Shown: positions 34,180 to 42,848 of the stretch, piece by piece
Layout of the letters: each line of letters starts with the position of its first letter
Numbering within the stretch: the stretch's first letter is position 1
Assembly (NCBI GenBank): GCA_948616985.1
Contig: CAPGDO010000005.1
Location: 62,001-126,000, forward strand
Length of the DNA stretch: 64,000 bases
Direction of reading: 5' to 3'
Origin: MGBC163016 sp910588905
GTDB lineage: Bacteria > Actinomycetota > Coriobacteriia > Coriobacteriales > Eggerthellaceae
The notes under the pieces: model-generated
What the model was told of the DNA's origin: nothing
Database searches by the model: none
Seen by the model: the letters and a program-made list of their open reading frames with translations, nothing else
Program-made: the position numbers and the translations under genes

Positions 34180-34872
34180 TTAGGCCTTGAAGCGATACCC
34201 GTAGCCACGGACCGTCTCCACCAGCGTGGGATCATAGCCTGCAGCGGAGATCTTGTCACGCAAGCGCTTGATGTGGGTGTCCACCGTCTTGGTCTCAGTG
34301 AGGTATTCCCAACCCCAGGCATCCCGCAAGAGGTCTTCGCGGCTAACCACCTTGCCAGCGCTCTTCATCAGCGATGCCAAGAGCTCGAATTCCCGCGGCG
34401 TCAGGTCTATGTCGCCAGATTCTCCTGAGGCGGTATGGGCATCTTCGTCCAGCGTGATGCCATTCACGGTGACCACGTTATGGACGTTGCCCACTTGTCC
34501 AGCGCCCCTGCGCAGCAGTGCGCGGACGCGGGCGATCAGCTCACGGACGCCGAAGGGCTTCGCCAGGTAATCATCTCCGCCTATCTCAAGGCCTACCACC
34601 TTATCCAGCTCCGTGTCACGGGCGGACAGGAACAGAACCGGGGCCGAAGTGCTCTGGCGCAGACGACGGCAGAGCTCATAGCCGTCCATGCCAGGCAGCA
34701 TGATGTCCAGGATGTAGAGGTCATAGTCATTCTGGCCAGCTAGCGCGATGGCGTCTTCGCCGTTCTGGACGATATCGGCGTTGTAGCCTTCCTTCTTGAG
34801 AGCGTACCCCACAAAATCAGTGATCGTGGCTTCGTCATCTACGACGAGGATGCGGCTTGCTGTCTCGGACAT
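34180..34872 (-). CDS. OmpR/PhoB-family response regulator
   Basis: A two-component regulator of 230 residues. The receiver domain (about 1-120) has the acidic pocket (ILVVDDEA), the phospho-acceptor Asp in LYILDIMLPGMDGYE, a Ser in LFLSARD and the Lys in YLAKPFG. A winged-helix DNA-binding domain follows (DLTPREFELLASLM, KTVDTHIKRLRDKI, VRGYGYRF). I use ATG 34872, 8 bases after GGAAAGG; ATG 34878 and GTG 34881 lie in the same frame. No histidine kinase is adjacent, so it is an orphan in this window and its signal is unknown. Confidence 0.92.
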   Translation of the reverse strand: MSETASRILVVDDEATITDFVGYALKKEGYNADIVQNGEDAIALAGQNDYDLYILDIMLPGMDGYELCRRLRQSTSAPVLFLSARDTELDKVVGLEIGGDDYLAKPFGVRELIARVRALLRRGAGQVGNVHNVVTVNGITLDEDAHTASGESGDIDLTPREFELLASLMKSAGKVVSREDLLRDAWGWEYLTETKTVDTHIKRLRDKISAAGYDPTLVETVRGYGYRFKA

Positions 34873-34927
34873 GACCATCACCTTTCCTGATGCATCCGCA
34901 GCGCTGACATGCGCTGCGATATCCCCC

Positions 34928-34958
34928 TTGATGGTGTATCGTTGGTGTCAACTATTAT
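34928..34958 (+). promoter_or_regulatory. Predicted promoter of coaX
   Basis: TTGATG (34928-34933) and TATTAT (34953-34958) are separated by 19 bases. A GTTG-4-CAAC dyad lies between them. The leader would be only about 10-25 nt. Confidence 0.4.
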
Positions 34959-34975
34959 CCACCAATTTCTGAAAG

Positions 34976-35764
34976 ATGACCTCGGAAATTATGTTATTAG
35001 CCGTAGATGTGGGCAACACCCATACTGTCACCGGTATCTATGATGGTGAGGCCTTGCGGGCCTCTTGGCGGGTTCCTACGGACAGGAACGCTACTCCCGA
35101 TGAGCTGCGGGTGGGATTGCTCTCCCTCATGGCCATGGATGGGGTCAGCCGCTCGGAAGTCAGCAGTGCGGTGCTCTCCTCCGTGGTGCCTCAGCTGGCG
35201 GGTGGCTGGGAGGAGGCGGTGCGGCGGCTCTTCGGTGTGGAGATGCTCCATTGCACGGCGAAGAGCGCAGGGGACCTGTTCCAGGCAGATTATCCGCACC
35301 CCGAAGAGATAGGGGCGGACCGGGTGGCTGACGCCGTGGCCGCCAAGGCCCTCTACGGCTGCCCCTGCGTAGTGGTGGATTTCGGCACCGCTACGAACAT
35401 GGAGGTCATCGATGCGCGCGGCTGCTTCATCGGAGGCATCATCGCCCCGGGCTTGCAGACCAGCGCCTCTACCCTCTTCGCTCAGGGGGCGAAGCTGGCA
35501 GCGGTGGAGTTGGTGCCACCTCCGCAAGCCATCGGGCGCAATACGCGAGAGGCCCTAGAGAGCGGCATCCTCTTGGGAGAGGTGGAACGCACCGACGGTC
35601 TCATCCGCCGCGTCTTCGACGAATTGGGATACGAGGCTCACACGGTGGCTACGGGTGGATTGGCCCGACAGATCGCTGGCCTGTCGAAGATGATAGATGT
35701 CGTAGATCTTGAGCTCACTCTCACCGGACTTCGCTTAATATCAGAGGCACACCAACGCAGGTAG
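34976..35764 (+). CDS. coaX: Type III pantothenate kinase
   Basis: Phosphorylates pantothenate in CoA synthesis; the type III enzyme is insensitive to CoA feedback. The 262-residue protein shows LLAVDVGNTHTVTG (phosphate 1 motif), the catalytic Asp in EEIGADRVADAV, VVDFGTATNMEVID and GGIIAPGLQTS, all of the ASKHA fold. Family members usually start at the MLLAVD methionine, which is ATG 34991 here; ATG 34976 adds five residues. Neither has a strong ribosome site. It is divergent from the response regulator and followed by fhs. Confidence 0.94.
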   Translation: MTSEIMLLAVDVGNTHTVTGIYDGEALRASWRVPTDRNATPDELRVGLLSLMAMDGVSRSEVSSAVLSSVVPQLAGGWEEAVRRLFGVEMLHCTAKSAGDLFQADYPHPEEIGADRVADAVAAKALYGCPCVVVDFGTATNMEVIDARGCFIGGIIAPGLQTSASTLFAQGAKLAAVELVPPPQAIGRNTREALESGILLGEVERTDGLIRRVFDELGYEAHTVATGGLARQIAGLSKMIDVVDLELTLTGLRLISEAHQRR

Positions 35765-35805
35765 GAACCCTACGGGAGCCAAGACGGCTGACAAGGAGGC
35801 ATGGG

Positions 35806-37494
35806 ATGCTCACAGACATTCAGATCGCACAGGCTGCTGAACCCAAGCGGATCACGGATGTGGCCCAGGCACTGGGGATCGGCGAGGATCATCTGGAGGC
35901 CTATGGGCAGTACAAGGCGAAGGTGGACTACAACCTGCTCGCCGAAGGATCCCATGAGCCGGGAAAGCTCATCTTGGTGACGGCTATCAATCCCACTCCT
36001 GCGGGCGAAGGGAAGACCACTACCACCGTCGGTCTGGCTGACGCGCTAGCCCAGCGGGGCAAGAACGTGGTGGTGGCCTTGCGTGAGCCTTCGCTCGGCC
36101 CCGTTTTCGGCATCAAGGGGGGAGCGGCCGGAGGCGGCTATGCCCAGGTGATCCCCATGGAGGATATCAACCTGCATTTCACGGGCGACTTCCATGCCAT
36201 CGGAGCAGCCAATAACCTTCTGGCGGCTATGCTGGATGCTCATATCCAGAATGGCAATGAGCTGAACATAGATGTGCGCCGCATCACCTGGAAGCGGGTC
36301 GTAGATATGAACGACCGCCAGCTCCGGCACATCGTGGATGGCCTGGGCGGCAAGGCCCACGGGGTGCCGCGGGAAGACGGCTTCGATATCACCGTGGCCT
36401 CTGAGGTCATGGCTATCTTCTGCTTGGCAACCTCCATCACTGACCTGAAAGAGCGCCTGGGACGCATCGTGGTGGGCTACACCTATGATGATGAGCCCGT
36501 GACCGCCCATGACCTTCAGGCCGAAGGGGCCATGTGCGCCTTGCTGAAGGACGCCTTGAAGCCGAATCTGGTGCAGACCTTGGAGGGCAACCCCGCCTTC
36601 GTCCACGGCGGTCCCTTCGCGAACATCGCCCATGGATGCAACTCCATCATGGCCACGCGCATGGCTATGGCATTGGGGGATTACTGCGTCACCGAAGCGG
36701 GCTTCGGGGCCGATCTGGGCGCGGAGAAGTTCCTGGACATCAAGTGCCGCTTGGCAGGGCTCAAGCCGGATGCCGTCGTGGTGGTGGCTACGGTGCGCGC
36801 CCTCAAGAACCATGGCGGCGTGGCCAAGGAAGATCTCAACACGGAGAACCTGGAGGCGCTCAAGGCGGGCCTGCCGAACCTGCTCCAGCATGTGGAGAAC
36901 ATCACCCAGGTCTACCAACTGCCCTGTGTGGTAGCCATCAATGCCTTCCCTACTGATACCAAGGCAGAGCTGGATCTGGTAGAGGCGGAGTGCAACAAGC
37001 TGGGTGTGGACGTTGCGCTTTCCGAGGTGTGGGCGAAGGGCGGCGAAGGCGGTCTGGCTTTGGCTGATGAGGTGGTGCGCCTCTGCGAAAAGGGAGACGA
37101 AGACGGCCGCAGTGCTGCGACCTTCGAATACTCCTACGAGGATGACCTTTCCTTGACGGAGAAGATAGAGGCCATCGCGAAGCGCATCTACCATGCCGAC
37201 GGCGTGGTATTCGAACCGGCGGCCGTGCGTGAGATAGCCAAGCTGGAGAAGCTGGGCTTCGGGAGCATGCCCGTATGCATGGCGAAGACCCAATACTCGT
37301 TCTCTGATGACGCGGCGAAGCTGGGAGCCCCGCGTGGGTTCAACATCACGGTGCGTGAGGTGAAGGTTTCAGCGGGTGCAGGCTTCGTCGTGGCATTGAC
37401 CGGTAGCATCATGACCATGCCGGGTCTCGGGAAGACCCCTGCTGCTCAGAAGATAGATGTGGACGAGACCGGCAAGATAACGGGGCTGTTCTAG
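35806..37494 (+). CDS. fhs: Formate-tetrahydrofolate ligase
   Basis: ATP-dependent activation of formate to 10-formyl-THF, feeding purine synthesis or the methyl branch of one-carbon metabolism. The 562-residue length is typical. The P-loop is TPAGEGKTTTTVGLADAL, followed by REPSLGPVFGIKGGAAGGGYAQV split over two conserved motifs, TGDFHAI, and FGADLGAEKF. AAGGAGG lies 6 bases before the ATG. Other Wood-Ljungdahl genes are not in the window, so acetogenesis should not be inferred from this gene alone. Confidence 0.96.
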   Translation: MLTDIQIAQAAEPKRITDVAQALGIGEDHLEAYGQYKAKVDYNLLAEGSHEPGKLILVTAINPTPAGEGKTTTTVGLADALAQRGKNVVVALREPSLGPVFGIKGGAAGGGYAQVIPMEDINLHFTGDFHAIGAANNLLAAMLDAHIQNGNELNIDVRRITWKRVVDMNDRQLRHIVDGLGGKAHGVPREDGFDITVASEVMAIFCLATSITDLKERLGRIVVGYTYDDEPVTAHDLQAEGAMCALLKDALKPNLVQTLEGNPAFVHGGPFANIAHGCNSIMATRMAMALGDYCVTEAGFGADLGAEKFLDIKCRLAGLKPDAVVVVATVRALKNHGGVAKEDLNTENLEALKAGLPNLLQHVENITQVYQLPCVVAINAFPTDTKAELDLVEAECNKLGVDVALSEVWAKGGEGGLALADEVVRLCEKGDEDGRSAATFEYSYEDDLSLTEKIEAIAKRIYHADGVVFEPAAVREIAKLEKLGFGSMPVCMAKTQYSFSDDAAKLGAPRGFNITVREVKVSAGAGFVVALTGSIMTMPGLGKTPAAQKIDVDETGKITGLF

Positions 37495-37509
37495 GGGAGC
37501 GTCTGGGAC

Positions 37510-38043
37510 GTGGCTACGAACGGCTTGGACGCAAGCTTCTCATGGAGTCCTGCTTCCCGCGCTGACTTCGCCTCATTGGGGTCAGCGCTGGCGGCGGCGG
37601 TCCAAGATGGGGATGTCATCTGCTTGGAAGGGGAGCTGGGAGCTGGGAAGACCAGCTTCGCCCAGGCCTTCGCCCAGGCCCTTGGCATCACTGCTCCGGT
37701 GGTGAGCCCCACGTTCAACATCCTCTGCACCTATCCAGAAGGGCGCCTGCCCCTTCATCATTTCGATCTGTACCGCTTAGACGGTCCGGACCAATTGGAA
37801 GATGTGGATTTCTGGGCGCTCACGGATGATTCCACCCCAGGGGTGTGTCTCATCGAATGGGCTGATCTATTCTCGAACGATATGCCTGAAGGCGCCCTCA
37901 CCATCCAGATAGGCTATATCGAAGGCTGCGAGGATGCCCGCAGCCTTCGCCTCTCTGCCAGCGGTAGCCGAGCAGTATGCCTGCTGAAGGTAGCGGCGCA
38001 GGCTTTTGATGGCAAGATGCCTCCGAAGGATCAAGATGCCTGA
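37510..38043 (+). CDS. tsaE: tRNA t6A synthesis ATPase TsaE
   Basis: TsaE is the ATPase that helps the TsaB-TsaD complex cycle during synthesis of N6-threonylcarbamoyladenosine-37 in tRNA. The 177-residue protein has the P-loop GELGAGKTSFAQ, SPTFNILCTYP and a Walker B-like LIEWADLF. The start is GTG 37510. Its end overlaps the TsaB-RimI-TsaD fusion by 8 bases. TsaC/Sua5, which makes the threonylcarbamoyl-adenylate, is not in the window. Confidence 0.93.
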   Translation: MATNGLDASFSWSPASRADFASLGSALAAAVQDGDVICLEGELGAGKTSFAQAFAQALGITAPVVSPTFNILCTYPEGRLPLHHFDLYRLDGPDQLEDVDFWALTDDSTPGVCLIEWADLFSNDMPEGALTIQIGYIEGCEDARSLRLSASGSRAVCLLKVAAQAFDGKMPPKDQDA

Positions 38044-40351
38044 GGGCTTCGTCATAGCCTTCGACACCTCCAATGAGGTGATCGCAGCCGCGGTGGGACG
38101 CAGGCAGCCGGATGGCTCTGTTGGCCTCTTGGCCCAAGAGAACCTTCCCGCTCATCGTGCATCGAACACGCGCTTGCTGGACACGTTGAGCCGTCTTTGC
38201 GAGCAGGCGGGGGTCAGCCAGGAGGATATCGTCTTGGTGGCCGTCGGCCGCGGCCCCGGCTCATTCACGGGAGTGCGCATTGCCTTGGCTACTGCCAAGG
38301 GCATCGCCTCTGCCTTGGATGTGCCTTTGGTGGGGCTTTCCACCTTAGAGGCCATCGCCTGGAAGGCCTGGAGTTCGAATGTCCGCGGCAGGCTGCTCGT
38401 GGTGGGAGATGCCATGCGCAAGGAGGTCTACCCGGCCTACTTCCAGTTGGATGGTGTTGGTGTGCAACGGCTCACCGAGGACCGGGTGGTGAAGGCGGCC
38501 GAGTTCGCTTGCGACATCCCCGAAAGCGGCATCCACCTAGCGGGAGATGGCTTGAGCAAGTACTCCGACCTCTTCGCCCGCAAGGCTCAGGAGTTGCCCT
38601 CTGAGCTCTGGACCCCCACCGGCGAGGGGCTCCTTTTGGCATTGCGGGAGCGGATGGCCTGCCCGGAGGCTCAGCAGAAAGCTGCCGAGGTGCTTCCCAT
38701 CTACACCCGGCTGTCGGATGCGGAGGAGGGCGAGCGGGCGCGGCTGGCCTCGACAGAGGAGCGCGACCTTGCGTCTGGGGTTCAGCATCCGGGAGCTGCT
38801 TCTGTGCAGATATCCCCGCTGAGCGTTTCCTATGCGGCGCAAGCGGCTGCCCTCGAAGAGGAGGTCATGGGGTCGGACGCATGGTCTGCCCGGGCTTTCG
38901 CCGATGAATTGGATCAGAAGCTGCGCACCTGGTGGATGGCGGTGTCGGAGGGGCGCTTGGTGGGTTACGGGGGCGCGCTCATCATAGACGGCGATGCCCA
39001 GGTGCTGAAGGTGGCTACCCTTCCCGAGATGCAACGTGAGGGGATAGCCTCGCGGCTCATGGAGCGGGTGCTGGAGGATGCTCGCAACCTGGCAGCCCGC
39101 ACCGTTTCCCTGGAAGTGCGCGCTTCCAATACGGGAGCAGCCGCCTTCTACGGATCATTGGGGATGTCTCCGGTGGGTCGGCGCCCACGCTACTATTCCG
39201 ACAGGGAAGACGCGCTCATCTATCAAGGGAGCATCAGCGAGGTGCTGGGCCGTCTGGCCGAGAAGCGCAAGCGGAATGTGGCTGGCATCAGCCTTCAGGA
39301 ACAGCGGCCACCCCAAGCTGCTGGGGCGGCTCCGCGCATCTTGGCCCTAGAGACCTCCTGTGATGAGACGGCGGGGGCGGTCGTAGACGGAGATGGGCGT
39401 ATCCTGTCCGATGTCGTGGCCTCTCAGATAGATTTCCATGCTCGCTTCGGCGGCGTTGTGCCTGAGATAGCGAGCCGCAAGCATGTGGAGGCCATCTGCG
39501 GCGTGGCCGAAGCGGCGCTAGAGGATGCGGGCCTCCGCTGGCGGGATCTGGATGCTGTAGCGGCCACCTATGCACCGGGCCTCGTGGGGGCGCTAGTGGT
39601 GGGGGTGGCCTTCGCCAAAGGAGCAGCCTGGGCGCTGGCGGTACCCTATATAGGAGTGAATCACCTGGAAGGGCATATCTATGCGAACAAGCTCGGTTGC
39701 GCTGAAGAGGAGCCGTTCCAGCCCCCGGCGGTGGTGTCGCTGCTCTCGGGCGGCAATACGCTGCTGGTGCACATGCGCGACTGGCAGGATTATGAGGTCC
39801 TCGGTGCCACCATCGACGACGCAGTGGGGGAGGCATTCGACAAGGTGGCGAAGGCGCTGGGGTTGCCGTATCCCGGAGGCCCGCATATCTCCCGCCTAGC
39901 CAAGGAGGGCCAGGCGGACGCCATCAGCTTCCCCCGTGCGCTCCTGCATTCAGGGGATTACCGGTTCTCGCTCTCAGGGCTCAAGACTGCCGTCATCACC
40001 TATATCCAGAAGGCGCGAGAAGAGGGCACGCTGAATGTGCCTGATGTCTGTGCCAGCTTCGAGGCGGCGGTCATAGAGGTCCAGGTAGCGAAAGCGGCCA
40101 AGGCGCTGGAAGAGACAGGGGCGCCGACGTTCTGCCTAGGGGGAGGTGTAGCGGCGAACCCTGAGCTGCGGTCAGCCTATGAGCAGATGTGCGCCCTTCG
40201 CAAGGTGCGCTTGGTGATGCCGCCGTTGGCCTCCTGTGGGGATAATGCGGCCATGATAGCCCTCGTGGCCTTGGATCGCTTCGAGCAGGGGCGCTTCTTC
40301 GGTCTGGACGCGGATGCCTACGCCCACGCAGACCTCTCTGAGGCCTATTAG
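38036..40351 (+). CDS. TsaB-RimI-TsaD triple fusion
   Basis: One 771-residue polypeptide joins three proteins usually encoded separately. TsaB is about 1-245: IAFDTSNEV, then GRGPGSFTGVRIALATAKG. RimI-like GNAT N-acetyltransferase is about 257-410, with the acetyl-CoA loop LPEMQREGIASRL and RASNTGAAAFYGSLGM. TsaD is about 434-771: LALETSCDETAGAVV, IASRKHVEAI, metal ligands in VNHLEGHIYAN, LLSGGNT, and a C-terminal ASCGDNAAM. TsaB and TsaD are obligate partners in t6A formation. RimI acetylates ribosomal protein S18 in other bacteria. No frameshift or internal stop is seen. ATG 38036 has AAGGATC upstream; the extension to 38006 is inside tsaE. Confidence 0.94.
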   Translation: MPEGFVIAFDTSNEVIAAAVGRRQPDGSVGLLAQENLPAHRASNTRLLDTLSRLCEQAGVSQEDIVLVAVGRGPGSFTGVRIALATAKGIASALDVPLVGLSTLEAIAWKAWSSNVRGRLLVVGDAMRKEVYPAYFQLDGVGVQRLTEDRVVKAAEFACDIPESGIHLAGDGLSKYSDLFARKAQELPSELWTPTGEGLLLALRERMACPEAQQKAAEVLPIYTRLSDAEEGERARLASTEERDLASGVQHPGAASVQISPLSVSYAAQAAALEEEVMGSDAWSARAFADELDQKLRTWWMAVSEGRLVGYGGALIIDGDAQVLKVATLPEMQREGIASRLMERVLEDARNLAARTVSLEVRASNTGAAAFYGSLGMSPVGRRPRYYSDREDALIYQGSISEVLGRLAEKRKRNVAGISLQEQRPPQAAGAAPRILALETSCDETAGAVVDGDGRILSDVVASQIDFHARFGGVVPEIASRKHVEAICGVAEAALEDAGLRWRDLDAVAATYAPGLVGALVVGVAFAKGAAWALAVPYIGVNHLEGHIYANKLGCAEEEPFQPPAVVSLLSGGNTLLVHMRDWQDYEVLGATIDDAVGEAFDKVAKALGLPYPGGPHISRLAKEGQADAISFPRALLHSGDYRFSLSGLKTAVITYIQKAREEGTLNVPDVCASFEAAVIEVQVAKAAKALEETGAPTFCLGGGVAANPELRSAYEQMCALRKVRLVMPPLASCGDNAAMIALVALDRFEQGRFFGLDADAYAHADLSEAY

Positions 40352-41094
40352 AGCGGCTTGGCGGCTACGTGCACGCAGGCGATGCCGCCCGTGCAATCGA
40401 ACCAGGTCACGTTCGTGAATCCGGCTTCCTCCATAAGTGCGGCCACGCCCGCTTGATCCGGGTAGGCTTCTATGGAATTCGCCAGATACCGGAACCCCTT
40501 GGAACTGCCTGTGATGACCTTACCCCACAGCGGGATGGCATTCTTGAGGTATAGCTTGTAGGCAGCGCGCCAGGCGGGGTGGAGCGGGGTGGAGAAATCC
40601 AAGCAGGTGAAGCTGCCGCCCGGCTTCAGCACCCGCAGGACCTCGGAGAGCGCCCGTTCGCGTTCCGGCATGTTGCGTAGGCCATAGGCCATGGTGACGG
40701 CGTCGAAGGAATCCGCTTCGAAGGGAAGGTCCTGGCCGTCGGCCACTTGGAACTCCAGGGGCGTGTTCCCGCCTCGCCCCTCTTCGACATGCTTGCGTGC
40801 GACATCCAGCATCTCCGGTACCAAGTCGGTGCAGACCACCCGGCGCGGATGGAACTTCTCAGCCACGGCGAAGGATACATCCCCCGTGCCTCCCGCTATG
40901 TCCAGCACCACATCCGTGGGTTCGATGTCTGCCACCTCGCAGACCTTCTGGATCCAGCCCTTGTAGGCTCCAAAGCTGGAGCAGGCGTTGAAGAGCTCGT
41001 AGCGGTCCGCGATGGAGGCGAAGATGCTGCGCACCCGCACCGTGGAGATGTCAGGGTGAGCGGCGTGTCCGGTTGCTGTGTCGATGCTTGCCAT
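40348..41094 (-). CDS. menG: Demethylmenaquinone methyltransferase
   Basis: C-methylates demethylmenaquinone with SAM, the last menaquinone step. The 248-residue protein has the UbiE/MenG N-terminal motif (FASIADRYELFNACSSFG), the SAM motif VLDIAGGTGDVSF, AVTMAYGLRNM, and LRVLKPGGSF with ITGSSKGFRYLANSI. It is convergent with the fusion gene, overlapping its stop by 4 bases. The ATG lies 7 bases after a TATACT box with no ribosome site, so the mRNA may be leaderless. An amidohydrolase gene lies divergently next to it. Confidence 0.93.
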   Translation of the reverse strand: MASIDTATGHAAHPDISTVRVRSIFASIADRYELFNACSSFGAYKGWIQKVCEVADIEPTDVVLDIAGGTGDVSFAVAEKFHPRRVVCTDLVPEMLDVARKHVEEGRGGNTPLEFQVADGQDLPFEADSFDAVTMAYGLRNMPERERALSEVLRVLKPGGSFTCLDFSTPLHPAWRAAYKLYLKNAIPLWGKVITGSSKGFRYLANSIEAYPDQAGVAALMEEAGFTNVTWFDCTGGIACVHVAAKPL

Positions 41095-41101
41095 GGCGTG
41101 C

Positions 41102-41107
41102 AGTATA
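41102..41107 (-). promoter_or_regulatory. -10 box of menG (leaderless)
   Basis: TATACT on the minus strand ends 7 bases before the menG ATG at 41094. The expected transcription start coincides with the A of the ATG. Confidence 0.5.
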
Positions 41108-41121
41108 ACCCGGTCTCTCTC

Positions 41122-41130
41122 TGATAGAAT
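41122..41130 (+). promoter_or_regulatory. Extended -10 of the amidohydrolase gene
   Basis: TGATAGAAT is an extended -10 (TGn plus TAGAAT). It gives a leader of about 65 nt to ATG 41201. Confidence 0.4.
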
Positions 41131-41200
41131 TCAGGTTCGAGAAAATGCCGCGTCGCGCTTCGGCGGGCGCATCGGAAGAGCTATGCGAGCGAGGTCTTGG

Positions 41201-42559
41201 ATGATACTCAGTGCGAAATACGTCTTTCCCATCACCGGAGACCCCATCGCGGGGGGTGCTGTCCTCGTCAAGGGGAATCGGATAGCGGACGTGGGGGATA
41301 TGACCACGCTCCTCCAGCGCTATCCGGAGGAGGAGGTCAAGGATTTCGGCATGGCGGCGCTCATGCCGGGCTTTGTGGATCTGCACACACGCTTGGAGAA
41401 GACGGTGCTCAGGGGCTTGGTGGCCGACCAGCCTTACGCTCGGTGGATCCTCTCGGTGATCGAGAAGTCAACGCGCATGGAGAATGCCGATTGGTATGAC
41501 TCCGCGGTCGTGGGCGGCTTGGATGCTCTGGCGAGTGGCATCACCACGGTGTGCGACATCACCGCTTCGGGGGCGGTGCTCAAGGCTACGCTGGCCTTGG
41601 GTCTGCGTTCGGTGATCTATCGCGAAGTGGGCGCTATGGACAAGATGCGGGTGAGCTACGCCATGCATTCCGCTGAGAGGGATATCGCTGATTGGCGTGA
41701 CCGCACTGCGGGCACGAATGTGAGCGTCGGCATAGCTCCTGCGGCCATCTATGCCAATCACCCCCAGGTCTTCGGAATGGTATCCGAACTGGCCTGCGAA
41801 GAGGACCTGCCCGTGGCCATGCGCCTGGCAGGCAGTCGTGAGGAGTTCAACTTCGTGATGCGCGGCTCTTCCATGTTCGCCGTAGACAACATGGATGTGG
41901 AGACGCGCGGCTACGTTGAGATCCCACCCTGGCTTCCTTTTGGGGTGACGCCGGTGCGCTACGCTCTCAATTGGGGGGCCTTCGACGCTCCCAATGTGCT
42001 GATGATCCACGCCGTGCACATAGATGACGACGATATCCGCAAGCTGGTGGAGAAGGGTGTGGCCATCTGCACCTGCCCGCGGGCTAATGCGCAACTGGGC
42101 ATGGGCGTGGCGCCGCTCTCCGAGCTGATCCAGGCCGGTCTGCGCATCGGATTGGGCACTGACTCGCCGGCAGCAACGGAATCCACCGATATGCTCTCCG
42201 AGATGCGCACGGGGCTCCTGTTGCACCGGGCTCGCGATACGCGGCGCTTCCTAGATGCGGCCACCATGCTGGAGATGGCCACCATCGGTGGAGCGCGGGC
42301 GCTCAAGATGGAAGATGAGATCGGTTCTCTGGAGATAGGCAAGCGGGCGGATATCATCGCCATAGACCTATCCAGTTCGCATCAGACACCTGAGGTCAAC
42401 CCCATGTCTGCTGTGGTCAATACCTGCTCTGTGGCAGATATCATGATGACCATGGTAGACGGCAAGACGCTCTACGAGAAGGATCACTGGCATGTGGGCG
42501 TGGAAGTGGCCAAGAGCATCGCACGCGTCATAGAGATCCGGACGAAACTGCGCTCCTGA
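41201..42559 (+). CDS. Amidohydrolase-family protein, degenerate metal site
   Basis: The 452-residue protein follows the fold of SAH/MTA/aminodeoxyfutalosine deaminases throughout: N-terminal beta-sandwich (ILSAKYVFPITGDPI), PGFVDLHTRLEK, DALASGITTVCDIT, CPRANAQLGMG, LGTDSPAATESTDMLSEMR, and the closing GSLEIGKRADIIAID. However HxH is HTR (His62, Arg64), and the HLAE-type motif is RLAG (Arg208, Gly211). His270 and Asp321 are kept. Two of four expected metal ligands and the substrate Glu are therefore missing. The start may be 41183 or 41201; GAGG precedes the latter. It is next to menG, so a link to menaquinone is possible but unproven. Confidence 0.82.
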   Translation: MILSAKYVFPITGDPIAGGAVLVKGNRIADVGDMTTLLQRYPEEEVKDFGMAALMPGFVDLHTRLEKTVLRGLVADQPYARWILSVIEKSTRMENADWYDSAVVGGLDALASGITTVCDITASGAVLKATLALGLRSVIYREVGAMDKMRVSYAMHSAERDIADWRDRTAGTNVSVGIAPAAIYANHPQVFGMVSELACEEDLPVAMRLAGSREEFNFVMRGSSMFAVDNMDVETRGYVEIPPWLPFGVTPVRYALNWGAFDAPNVLMIHAVHIDDDDIRKLVEKGVAICTCPRANAQLGMGVAPLSELIQAGLRIGLGTDSPAATESTDMLSEMRTGLLLHRARDTRRFLDAATMLEMATIGGARALKMEDEIGSLEIGKRADIIAIDLSSSHQTPEVNPMSAVVNTCSVADIMMTMVDGKTLYEKDHWHVGVEVAKSIARVIEIRTKLRS

Positions 42560-42623
42560 CAGCGAAGGTGCGCGTACAATAGGCAGGCAACCAACGAGCA
42601 GCACAAGATGAGGCAAATCCCCT

Positions 42624-42845
42624 ATGGCTAAGACCAACAAGAAAGCTAACAAGGACATACGCAACCTGACCCGTGAGCAGAAGGCAGAGCGCGCTCATCG
42701 TCGGGCCGAAGAGGCGAAGCGCGAGCAACAGCGGCGAGAGCGCCAGTCCATGATGAAGCGGGTGTTCACCATCGTGGTCTGCATCATCCTGATCTTGGCG
42801 CTGGGCATTCCCACCATGGCGCTCACGGTCTTTTCTCAGGGGTAG
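42624..42845 (+). CDS. Small single-pass membrane protein upstream of tatA
   Basis: A 73-residue protein with a highly charged Lys/Arg/Glu N-terminal helix (REQKAERAHRRAEEAKREQQ) and one C-terminal transmembrane segment (RVFTIVVCIILILALGIPTMA). No family is recognised. It lies 3 bases before tatA, so it is probably expressed with the Tat genes. The topology would place the charged part in the cytoplasm. A role in the operon is an inference from position only. Confidence 0.7.
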   Translation: MAKTNKKANKDIRNLTREQKAERAHRRAEEAKREQQRRERQSMMKRVFTIVVCIILILALGIPTMALTVFSQG

Positions 42846-42848
42846 ATC

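Noticed and set aside
36046..37293. 415-codon open frame antisense to fhs
   Set aside because: Shadow of the fhs codon pattern with no domain or start signal.
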